A stretch of 17,089 bases of DNA from assembly GCA_945946745.1 (NCBI GenBank), contig CAMEWZ010000015.1, positions 1 to 17,089 on the forward strand. Direction: 5' to 3'. The notes beneath the pieces were generated by a model. It saw only the letters and a program-made list of their open reading frames with translations, searched no databases and was not told the origin of the DNA. Shown here piece after piece: positions 7,031 to 13,666 of this stretch. Within the stretch, counting starts at the first letter, position 1. The number at the start of each line of letters is the position of its first letter. The translations under genes were made by a program, and so were the position numbers. The DNA comes from an uncultured Clostridia bacterium. GTDB taxonomy: Bacteria; Bacillota; Clostridia; Oscillospirales; Oscillospiraceae.

Positions 7031-8264
7031 TCGGAAAGCCCTCCGGCCCTGGCTGGTGCTGCTGGGCTGCTGCATGATGCAGGGCGGCAGCATGGGCGTG
7101 GTGATGAACACCATGGGGCTGTTTTTCACGGCAATCAGCCAGGATCTGGGCTTTCCGGTGGGAGGAATCTCCCTGTACAAGACGGTGGCCGGACTATCGT
7201 CGTGCATGCTGCTGCCGTTTGTGGGGAAGGTGCTGTACCGATATGACACCCGGGTGACCCTTTCCCTCAGCGCGGTGGTGATGGCCCTGTGTACGGCGCT
7301 GATGGGGCTTTTTCAGCAGCTGTGGCAGTGGTACGCCGCGGCCTTCGTCCTGGGCATTGCCTCGGCAATGCTGCTGACCACCTCGGAGCCGATCATTCTG
7401 GCCAACTGGTTTCACGAGAAGCTGGGGCTGGCCATCGGCATTTCCGCCGCGTTTTCCGGGCTGCTGGGGATGATCTGCAACATGAGCTTTGAGCGGGTGA
7501 TCTCCATCTGGGGCTGGCGGACGGGCTATGCCGTGGCGGCGGCAGTATGCGCGGGAATGATTTTGCCCATGACCTTGTTTGTGATCCGGCTGAAGCCGGA
7601 AATGGTGGGCTGCAAGCCCTATGGTATTTTTAGGGCCGGGGAGCAGCCCCAGGAGCAGCCCCTGGCCATGGGAAAGGCCACCCGGGCGGGCATCCTGAGC
7701 CTGCTGTTTTTGGCCGCCGGAATGCCGCTGTTCTGCACCGGCTTTTCCCCGCAGATCGTCAACTATACCATCTCCATGGGAAAGACCATGACCACCGGCG
7801 CGTTTTTGGTGTCCTGCTCCATGATCTCCAACGCGGCGGGCAAGGTTCTGCTGGGCCAGGTCAATGACGCGAAGGGCCTCAGGTGGGCCTGCGCCGCGGG
7901 CTTTGCCTTTTGTGTTCCGGCGTTTTTGCTGCTGTATTCCGACAATCTCTGGGCCATGATTGCAGGTAGCCTGTGCTACGGCGTGGGCATGGCGCTGTCG
8001 GTGATCACGCCGCCGCTGCTGACCCGAAAATTCTTCCGGGGCGCCGATTACCCCAAGGCCTTTTCCCAGGTGATGATGCTGGCAACCCTGGCCTCCTCCT
8101 TCTCCTCGGGAATCCTGGGTGGGATGTATGACCGCACCGGCAGTTACCACGCCGCCCTGGCCCTGTGCTTAGGGATGTGCGCCGCTTTCGTGGTGCTGTG
8201 CGGCGTGATGCAGGTATGCTACCGGACTTTGGGAAAACAAAACGAAAAAAATGGGAAAAAATAA
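7011..8264 (+). CDS. MFS transporter, oxalate/formate-antiporter (OFA)-like monocarboxylate carrier
   Basis: Twelve-helix-type membrane carrier, 417 aa. The segment ANWFHEKLGLAIGIS and the loop RLKPEMVGCKPYG (family form: 'RPEDVGLLPYG') point to the OFA/monocarboxylate branch of the major facilitator superfamily. The best start is TTG at 7011, 12 nt after GGGAGGAGG (6990-6998); no ATG occurs until 7075, inside the first helix. It overlaps the alcohol dehydrogenase gene by 20 nt, so translation is probably coupled. Inferred role: export of an organic acid made by the cluster, or uptake of a related acid. The family assignment is firmer than the substrate. Confidence 0.85.
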   Translation: MNSPTLNRKALRPWLVLLGCCMMQGGSMGVVMNTMGLFFTAISQDLGFPVGGISLYKTVAGLSSCMLLPFVGKVLYRYDTRVTLSLSAVVMALCTALMGLFQQLWQWYAAAFVLGIASAMLLTTSEPIILANWFHEKLGLAIGISAAFSGLLGMICNMSFERVISIWGWRTGYAVAAAVCAGMILPMTLFVIRLKPEMVGCKPYGIFRAGEQPQEQPLAMGKATRAGILSLLFLAAGMPLFCTGFSPQIVNYTISMGKTMTTGAFLVSCSMISNAAGKVLLGQVNDAKGLRWACAAGFAFCVPAFLLLYSDNLWAMIAGSLCYGVGMALSVITPPLLTRKFFRGADYPKAFSQVMMLATLASSFSSGILGGMYDRTGSYHAALALCLGMCAAFVVLCGVMQVCYRTLGKQNEKNGKK

Positions 8265-8303
8265 CAGCCGTCTCTTTTGCGGCTGGTGAAATCGTGCTAT
8301 AGT
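8265..8303 (+). promoter_or_regulatory. Short hairpin and possible internal promoter before the aldehyde dehydrogenase gene
   Basis: CAGCCG (8265-8270) and CGGCTG (8280-8285) form a 6-bp stem directly after the MFS stop codon. TATAGT at 8298-8303 resembles a -10 box, but the best -35 candidate (TTTTGC at 8275, 17 bp upstream) is poor. The 55-bp gap is the largest inside the right arm, so a weak internal promoter or processing site is possible. Confidence 0.25.
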
Positions 8304-8319
8304 AAAGGAGATTTTTAAA

Positions 8320-9687
8320 ATGGCAGAAGGAAACTACATTGAGGAGCTTCTGGCGAAGGCCAGAAAGGCCCAGAGCATTGTGGAAGGCTACACCCAGGAG
8401 CAGGTGGACGCGCTGGTGAAGGCCATGGGCAAGATCATCTACGACAACGCGGAGATGCTGGCCCGGGAGGCAGTGGAGGAAAGCGGCTACGGTCGGGTGG
8501 ACAGCAAGATTGTCAAGCTGCAGCGCTGCACCCTGGGCGCCTGGCATTTCCTCCACGACAAGAAGTCCGTGGGCATGATCGACTATGATCCGGCGGAGAA
8601 GTTGGCGACCTTTGCCAAGCCACTGGGCGTGGTGGCGGCGCTGGTGCCCACCACCAACCCCGTGTCTACCACCGTCAGCAACGGCATGAACATCATCAAG
8701 TGCCGCAACGCCATGATCGTCTCCCCCCACCCCCGCACCAAGAATGTGACAAAGCACGGTGTTGACCTCATTAACAGCGCCCTGCGGGAGCTGGGCGCCC
8801 CGGAGAATCTGATCCAGATTGTGGAGCAGCCCTCCATGGCGCTGACCCAGGAGCTGATGAGCAAGGTGGATGTGGTGGTTGCCACCGGCGGCGCCGCCAT
8901 GGTGAAGTCCGCTTATTCCAGCGGCCGCCCCTCCTTCGGTGTCGGCCCCGGCAATGTGCAGGTGGTGATCGCCCCGGATTATACGGATTTCGCCAAGGCG
9001 GCGGCCCAGATCACCAACGCCCGCTCCTACGACAACGGAATGCCTTGCACCGGTGAGCAGGCCATCCATGTACCCAGGGACAAGGTGGAGGCGCTGCTGG
9101 AGGCCTTCCGGGCCACCGGCGCCTATGTGCTGCCGGAGGACAAGGCCCCCGGCCTGGCCAAGGTGCTGTTTAAGGAAAACGGCATGACCGATCCCGCCCA
9201 TGTGGGGATGCTGCCCAGCAAGCTGGCGGCGCTGCTGGGGCTGGAGATTCCCGAGAGCACCACGCTGCTGCTGTTTATGAGCCTGGGCATGACCCGGGAG
9301 AACATTCTGCGCCGGGAGAAGCTGTGCCCCGTGGTGCAGATCTTCCCCTACGATACCTTTGAGGAAGGCGTCGCCAACGCCAAGGCCAACCTCCAGTGGG
9401 AGGGCGCTGGCCACAGCTCCGTAATTTATACCGACCGGGAGGACTACGCGGAGTACGCGGGTCTGGAGCTGCCGGTTTCCCGTCTGGTGGTCAACCAGCC
9501 CGGCGGCGCTGCCTCCGGCGGCAACTTCATCAACGGCCTGCATCCCACCATGAGCCTGGGCTGCGGCAGCTGGGGCAACAACTCCATCAGCGACAACCTG
9601 ACCTACCGGCATTTGATGAACACCACCAAGCTTGCCTACTACCACGCGCCCACCATTCCCGCTCCGGATGTGGTCTGGGCGGAATAA
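8320..9687 (+). CDS. CoA-acylating aldehyde dehydrogenase
   Basis: Oxidises an aldehyde with NAD(P)+ and CoA to the acyl-CoA, 455 aa. It belongs to the acylating branch shared by AdhE, EutE/PduP and sulfoacetaldehyde dehydrogenases. The motif VVATGGAAMVKSAYSSG and the following FGVGPGNVQV are typical. The catalytic Cys is C243 in DNGMPCTGEQ, intermediate between the AdhE form (NGxICASEQ) and the EutE/PduP form (NNLPCIAEK). There is no N-terminal encapsulation-type extension and no shell gene nearby, so it is probably a free cytosolic enzyme. AAAGGAG at 8304-8310 supports the start. In context it would turn (methylthio)acetaldehyde or acetaldehyde into (methylthio)acetyl-CoA or acetyl-CoA. The aldehyde chain is inferred from the neighbours. 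Confidence 0.88.
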   Translation: MAEGNYIEELLAKARKAQSIVEGYTQEQVDALVKAMGKIIYDNAEMLAREAVEESGYGRVDSKIVKLQRCTLGAWHFLHDKKSVGMIDYDPAEKLATFAKPLGVVAALVPTTNPVSTTVSNGMNIIKCRNAMIVSPHPRTKNVTKHGVDLINSALRELGAPENLIQIVEQPSMALTQELMSKVDVVVATGGAAMVKSAYSSGRPSFGVGPGNVQVVIAPDYTDFAKAAAQITNARSYDNGMPCTGEQAIHVPRDKVEALLEAFRATGAYVLPEDKAPGLAKVLFKENGMTDPAHVGMLPSKLAALLGLEIPESTTLLLFMSLGMTRENILRREKLCPVVQIFPYDTFEEGVANAKANLQWEGAGHSSVIYTDREDYAEYAGLELPVSRLVVNQPGGAASGGNFINGLHPTMSLGCGSWGNNSISDNLTYRHLMNTTKLAYYHAPTIPAPDVVWAE

Positions 9688-9702
9688 AGGCGGGAACCGG
9701 TT

Positions 9703-10881
9703 ATGGAGGATTTGAAGAACAAAATTGCCATTGTGGGGGTGGGCTACACCCCCCAGGGCAAGCTTCCCGGCAGAACGGCCATCAGCTTCCATACGGAGGC
9801 AATCCGCAACGCCCTGGCCGACGCGGGAATTGAAAAAGGGGACGTGGACGCCATGTTCCTGTACCGCCATTTTGAGGCCCTGGCGGGAGACTACGATGTG
9901 ACGGCCTTCACCGTGGCGGAGCAGCTGGGCTTCCGGCCCAGCGTCATCGGCCAGGAAACCTACTGCACCCGGGGCTGGCTGTACAACAGCGTCGGCCTGC
10001 TGCGTTCCGGCCTGTGCCGGTATGTGGTGATCTCCTATGGCGATAACGCCCGCAGCGGCCGGCGCAGCTTTGTCAAGGAGCTGTCCGGCGGCAAGGCCAC
10101 CGATGATCTGGCGGCCTTTGGCGACCTGAGCACTATGTCCAAATACGCCATGCAGGCCCGCCGGGCCATGGATACCTACGGCACCGGCCCGGAGGTCTGG
10201 AAGGAGATCTCCATTGCCCAGCGCCAGTGGGCCTGCTTGAATCCCCAGGCGGCCATGTACGGAAAGCCGCTGGACGACGAGGCCTACTATGCCTCCGCCA
10301 TGGTGGCGGAGCCGCTACGGCTGCTGGACGCGACCCCCAGCAGCGACGGCGGCCGGGCGATCGTGCTGACCACGGTGGAGCGGGCAAAGGCCTTGGGGCA
10401 TCCCTATGCGGTTATTCGGGGCTTTGGCAGCGCCAATCAGCCCGTATCCCCCTTCCGTCTACAGGTGGAGGATCCCGAGAGCGCGGCGAAGCTGGCCTCC
10501 CGGCAGGCCTTCCGGATGGCGGGGATCACCTGCCGGGATGTGGATGCCTGTGAGCTTTACGACTGCTTCACCTACACCGTGGAGGCGACACTGCGGGATT
10601 ACGGCTTCTTCCCCCGGGAGCAGGTGAAGGAATTTTTGACCCGCCAGCGCCTTGGCCCCGGCGGAGAGCTGCCGGTGAATACCTCCGGCGGTATGCTGTC
10701 CGAGGGCTATTTCATGGGCCTCACGCCGGTGGCGGAGGCGGTTATGCAGCTGACAGGCCGGTGCGGACAGCGCCAGCTGGGCGTTCTGCCCGGGACAAAG
10801 GAACCGGAAATCATTGTATGCAGCGACAACGGCGCTGTGTTCCAGAGCCACATCACCCTGGTGCTGGAAAGGGGGGCATAA
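9703..10881 (+). CDS. Thiolase-like lipid-transfer protein (Ltp), possible acyl-CoA aldolase
   Basis: 392 aa, thiolase fold of the SCP2/Ltp branch. The N-terminal half (KIAIVGVGYTPQG) carries a Cys at the thiolase nucleophile position, C88 in ETYCTRG. In the C-terminal half the typical thiolase GHP histidine is absent: LPVNTSGGMLSEGYFMG has Tyr336 there, and ELYDCFTYT has Tyr286. Their 50-residue spacing equals that of the catalytic Tyr294/Tyr344 reported for the steroid-degradation aldolase Ltp2, as I recall it. This favours retro-aldol (or aldol) chemistry on a CoA thioester over Claisen thiolysis. Ltp2-type enzymes work with a DUF35 partner, which is the next gene here. Annotation as 'acetyl-CoA acetyltransferase' would be misleading. 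Its substrate is unknown. Confidence 0.8.
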   Translation: MEDLKNKIAIVGVGYTPQGKLPGRTAISFHTEAIRNALADAGIEKGDVDAMFLYRHFEALAGDYDVTAFTVAEQLGFRPSVIGQETYCTRGWLYNSVGLLRSGLCRYVVISYGDNARSGRRSFVKELSGGKATDDLAAFGDLSTMSKYAMQARRAMDTYGTGPEVWKEISIAQRQWACLNPQAAMYGKPLDDEAYYASAMVAEPLRLLDATPSSDGGRAIVLTTVERAKALGHPYAVIRGFGSANQPVSPFRLQVEDPESAAKLASRQAFRMAGITCRDVDACELYDCFTYTVEATLRDYGFFPREQVKEFLTRQRLGPGGELPVNTSGGMLSEGYFMGLTPVAEAVMQLTGRCGQRQLGVLPGTKEPEIIVCSDNGAVFQSHITLVLERGA

Positions 10882-10884
10882 GCC

Positions 10885-11292
10885 ATGGAATTTTTTGAAC
10901 CTCGAATCAACGCGGACGCGGCTGGCTTTTGGGAAGGATGCCGCGAGCATACCCTTCGCTTTCAGCGCTGCCGCTGCTGCGGCCATGTACGCTGGCCGGC
11001 GGCATACCTGTGCCCGGAGTGCTTAAGCAGCGATACGGAAATGACGCAATTGCCGCCGGAGGGCGTGCTGTATTCCTATGTGGTGATGCACAAGCCCTTC
11101 CATCCCAGCGTGGCGGACAAGGTGCCGTATGTGGTGGCCACGGTGGATTTGCAGGACGGCGTGCGGATCCTGACGAACCTTGTGGACTGTGATCCGGCGA
11201 CCCTGCGCTGCGGCGACAAGGTGCGCATCGACTTTGTGGACAGCGAAACCTACTCCCGCCCGGTTGCCCGGAAGAAAGGAGAGCCTGTATGA
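10885..11292 (+). CDS. DUF35 OB-fold, zinc-ribbon acyl-CoA partner protein
   Basis: Small 135-aa protein of the Zn-ribbon plus OB-fold family (DUF35). The zinc ribbon is visible as CRCCG (C28 and C31 as ligands) and CPEC about 14 residues later. The OB domain follows from about residue 58 (GVLYSYVVMHKPF). AAAGGGGGG at 10868-10876, inside the Ltp gene end, serves as ribosome binding site, and its stop overlaps the next start (ATGA). DUF35 proteins bridge or complete thiolase-fold enzymes: the thiolase/HMG-CoA synthase complex in archaea, and the Ltp2/ChsH2 aldolase in steroid degraders. Here it presumably forms a complex with the upstream Ltp and binds the CoA substrate. Confidence 0.88.
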   Translation: MEFFEPRINADAAGFWEGCREHTLRFQRCRCCGHVRWPAAYLCPECLSSDTEMTQLPPEGVLYSYVVMHKPFHPSVADKVPYVVATVDLQDGVRILTNLVDCDPATLRCGDKVRIDFVDSETYSRPVARKKGEPV

Positions 11293-12614
11293 AATTTGTG
11301 GTGATCGGCGGCAACGCCGCCGGTATGAGCGCGGCTTCCCGGGTTCGGCGCAAGGATCCCAGCTGGGAGGTGGTGGTGCTGGAGCAGACCCAGGAGGTAT
11401 CCTACGGCGCCTGCGGCCTGCCCTATTACGTGGCGGGACTGAATGACGACATTGACTTGATCCGGATCCGCAGTGTGGCGGAGTTTGAAAAAACCGGTAT
11501 CGTGATGAAAACCGGCTGCGTCGTCCAGTGGGTGGACTTTGCAAAAAAACAGGTGCACTACACGGATCCCCAGGGCGCAGCCCAGGTGGAAGGGTATGAC
11601 AAGCTGCTGGTGGCTACCGGCGCTTCGCCCCGGATTCCGCCGATTCCGGGCATTGACAAGCCGGGTATTTATCCGCTGAAAACCCTGGAGCACGCGGAAG
11701 CGCTGAAGCGGGCGATTCTGGAAAGACCCCAAAACGTGGTGATTGTGGGCGGCGGCTACATCGGCCTGGAGCTGGCCGAGGCCTGCCTGCTGCAAAAGAT
11801 CCCCCAGGTACGGGTGATCGAGGCCATGGACAGGCTGCTCAACGTTTTTGACCCGGAATTCGGCCAGGCGGTGCAGCAGGAGCTGGAGCGCCACGGCGTT
11901 CAGGTGCATACCGCCGAGAAGGTGGTTTCCTTCCAGGGAGACGGCCGGGTGGAGCGGATCGTGACAGACAAGGGCTGTTACGACGCGGATCTGGTGATCT
12001 TGTCCATCGGTATCCGCCCCAACACCGGATTTTTGGGAGACGCGGTGAAAAAGCTGCCCAACGGCGCGATTGTGACCGGCCCGGCCATGGAGACCTCCGT
12101 GCCGGATGTGTACGCGGCGGGGGACTGCGCCACGGTCTGGCACCGGCTGCTGGATAAGCCGGTGATGATCGCCCTGGGCACCAACGCCAACAAACAGGGC
12201 CGTCTGGCAGGCGACAGCGTCCTGGGCAAGCGCGTGGAATTCAAGCGGGCCCTGGGCACCTCCATGCTGCGCTGCATGGGTCTGGAGCTGGCGAAAACCG
12301 GACTGGGCCAGGGAGAGTGCGAGGCTAACGGCATCCCCTATAAAACGGCAACCGTGCAGACCCGATCCCATGCCCGGTATTACCCGGAGCCTCAGACGCT
12401 GACGGTAAAGCTGTGCTACCGGCCGGAGGATCATGTCCTGCTGGGCGCGCAGATCATGGGCGCCAAGGAGGCGGCCTGGCGGATCGATACCTTCGCCTGT
12501 GCCATTGATCGGGGAATGACAACGGAGGAGCTGGGCTTCTTGGATCTGGGCTACGCGCCGCCCTTCGCCTCGGTGTGGGACGCGATAGCCATTGCGGCAA
12601 ACGCATCGAAATGA
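11289..12614 (+). CDS. FAD/NAD(P)-dependent disulfide oxidoreductase, CoA-disulfide reductase-like
   Basis: Single-cysteine flavoprotein of the CoA-disulfide reductase / NADH oxidase / persulfide reductase family, 441 aa. The FAD-binding N-terminus is VVIGGNAAGMSAASR. The redox cysteine is C42 in YGACGLPYYV, which resembles the CoA-disulfide reductase motif (NCGLPYYI) more than NADH oxidases (SCGIALY). NAD-binding VGGGYIGLELAE and the second FAD motif DVYAAGDCA follow. There is no C-terminal rhodanese domain. It overlaps the DUF35 gene by 4 nt (ATGA) with AAAGGAG upstream, so it is co-translated with the CoA enzymes. Likely role: reduce CoA disulfides, mixed CoA-methanethiol disulfides or persulfides formed by the pathway. 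Which of these is inference. Confidence 0.85.
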   Translation: MKFVVIGGNAAGMSAASRVRRKDPSWEVVVLEQTQEVSYGACGLPYYVAGLNDDIDLIRIRSVAEFEKTGIVMKTGCVVQWVDFAKKQVHYTDPQGAAQVEGYDKLLVATGASPRIPPIPGIDKPGIYPLKTLEHAEALKRAILERPQNVVIVGGGYIGLELAEACLLQKIPQVRVIEAMDRLLNVFDPEFGQAVQQELERHGVQVHTAEKVVSFQGDGRVERIVTDKGCYDADLVILSIGIRPNTGFLGDAVKKLPNGAIVTGPAMETSVPDVYAAGDCATVWHRLLDKPVMIALGTNANKQGRLAGDSVLGKRVEFKRALGTSMLRCMGLELAKTGLGQGECEANGIPYKTATVQTRSHARYYPEPQTLTVKLCYRPEDHVLLGAQIMGAKEAAWRIDTFACAIDRGMTTEELGFLDLGYAPPFASVWDAIAIAANASK

Positions 12615-12637
12615 CGCGCCAGTCAAGGAGAATATGC

Positions 12638-13339
12638 ATGAGCAAAGGTGGTAATCATATGCGAATGGAAAGTGAAAGAGCGTTGATCGCGGAATACGGC
12701 AGAAAAATGAGCGCGGCGGGATTGAGCCATGGCACGGCCGGCAATCTCAGCATCTACGACAGACAGACCGGCTGGATGGCGATCACGCCCTCCGGTGTCA
12801 ATTATTTTGACATCACGCCGGAGGATATTGTGATCCTGGATCTGGATGGAAAGGTGGTGGAGGGAAAGCGCAAGCCCTCCAGCGAAAGTGGGCTGCATCT
12901 GGGCTTCTACCGGGCCAACACGGACGGCACCTGCGGCGCGGTGGTGCACACCCATTCCAACTACGCCACCACGCTGGCGATCATGGGCGAGCCGATCCGG
13001 GCTGTCCACTATGTCATTGCCAGTTCCGGAACCCATGAGATTCCGCTGTGCGAGTATGTGACCTTTGGAACGCCGGAGCTGGCGGAAAAAGCGGTGGCGG
13101 CCTGCAATGGCGGCAAGGCGGTGCTCCTGGCCAACCACGGTCTGGTTGCTACCGGCGTGGACTTAAACAAGGCCTTCAGCCTGGCCTGCAATCTGGAGGA
13201 TGTGGCCCGGCTGCAATGGCAGTGCATGTGCGCTGGACGCATGAACGTTCTGACCGAGGAGCAGATCCAGAAGGTGATGGTTCGGTTTAAAACCTATGGC
13301 CAGACCACTGCCCTGGACGGCTCCCTGAATGGGTACTGA
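12638..13339 (+). CDS. Class II aldolase, fuculose-phosphate-aldolase type; probable 5-(methylthio/deoxy)ribulose-1-phosphate aldolase
   Basis: Zinc aldolase of the FucA/AraD family, 233 aa. Catalytic Glu83 (PSSES) and zinc ligands H104, H106 (HTHSNYA) and H167 (NHGLVATG) match FucA E73/H92/H94/H155 in order and nearly in spacing. GTAGNLS and the C-terminal FKTYG are also FucA-like. Two starts compete: ATG 12638 after AAGGAG (preferred), and ATG 12659 after AAAGGTGG, which would give 226 aa. With the kinase and isomerase in the same locus it is best read as the DHAP-shunt aldolase, giving DHAP plus (methylthio)acetaldehyde or acetaldehyde. The related dehydratase MtnB is less likely, because the sequence follows FucA throughout. 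It is the last gene before a strong terminator. Confidence 0.86.
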   Translation: MSKGGNHMRMESERALIAEYGRKMSAAGLSHGTAGNLSIYDRQTGWMAITPSGVNYFDITPEDIVILDLDGKVVEGKRKPSSESGLHLGFYRANTDGTCGAVVHTHSNYATTLAIMGEPIRAVHYVIASSGTHEIPLCEYVTFGTPELAEKAVAACNGGKAVLLANHGLVATGVDLNKAFSLACNLEDVARLQWQCMCAGRMNVLTEEQIQKVMVRFKTYGQTTALDGSLNGY

Positions 13340-13355
13340 TTTTCAACAGAAGGCT

Positions 13356-13393
13356 GCGCGCATTCACGTTCAAGCGTGGATGCGCGCGCTTTT
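13356..13393 (+). terminator. Rho-independent terminator ending the right arm
   Basis: The arms at 13356-13368 and 13375-13387 pair over 13 bp (one G-U wobble) around a 6-nt loop. A GC then precedes TTTT and a T-rich stretch. It sits 17 nt after the aldolase stop codon and separates the catabolic cluster from the second transporter unit. Confidence 0.88.
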
Positions 13394-13543
13394 GTATTTG
13401 CAGGAAGATCGGCTTTTCCTGCCTGTTTCCGGCCGGAGGCGCCGCCTGTTCGGCAAGGGGAAGGGAGAGATTCCATCGCCTTATGGAAGATTTCACCAAA
13501 TTTCCGCAGCGGTACTTGTGGAACATGCAGAACTTTCAAAAGT

Positions 13544-13556
13544 TGGAAAATTTCCA
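13544..13556. promoter_or_regulatory. Palindrome TGGAAA-A-TTTCCA, candidate operator
   Basis: A perfect 6+6 inverted repeat immediately upstream of the -35 box of the transporter promoter. It shares the GGAA/TTCC arms of the second palindrome at 13601-13616. It may be a second binding site for the same regulator. No regulator gene for this unit lies in the window. Confidence 0.45.
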
Positions 13557-13585
13557 TTGAACTTTGGAAAAAAGTGCGCTATACT
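13557..13585 (+). promoter_or_regulatory. Sigma-A promoter of the second ABC transporter unit
   Basis: TTGAAC (13557-13562) and TATACT (13580-13585) are separated by exactly 17 bp, and each differs from consensus little. The expected start site near 13592 leaves a leader of about 75 nt before the binding-protein gene. This is the best promoter match in the window and fits strong expression of a binding-protein gene. Confidence 0.82.
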
Positions 13586-13600
13586 CAATGCATGGAACGG

Positions 13601-13616
13601 TTGGAATCGTTTCCAA
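13601..13616. promoter_or_regulatory. LacI/GalR-type operator TTGGAATCGTTTCCAA
   Basis: Inverted repeat TTGGAA / TTCCAA with a central CG, the arrangement typical of LacI-family sites, including CcpA-like ones. It lies just after the predicted transcription start, where a bound repressor would block transcription. The identity of the protein is unknown; the site differs from the TGTGGAA boxes of the DeoR intergenic region. Confidence 0.6.
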
Positions 13617-13666
13617 AATCAAGGATCCGGGATACACCGGATACAGAACATTAGGAGGAAAAATCA

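Noticed and set aside
8320..9687. Microcompartment-associated aldehyde dehydrogenase (EutE/PduP)
   Set aside because: There is no N-terminal encapsulation-type helix extension and no shell-protein gene in the window.
8005..9870. A long - strand open frame opposite the aldehyde dehydrogenase gene
   Set aside because: Same antisense composition artefact; the + strand frame shows conserved catalytic motifs and a ribosome binding site.
9703..10881. Ordinary acetyl-CoA acetyltransferase
   Set aside because: The GHP histidine motif of biosynthetic and degradative thiolases is replaced by GYF, and a DUF35 partner follows.
12638..13339. Methylthioribulose-1-phosphate dehydratase (MtnB) as identity of the class II aldolase
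   Set aside because: The sequence follows FucA over its whole length, including the catalytic Glu in PSSES, and no mtnC, mtnD or mtnE gene is present to continue that route, although MtnB shares the fold and cannot be fully excluded.
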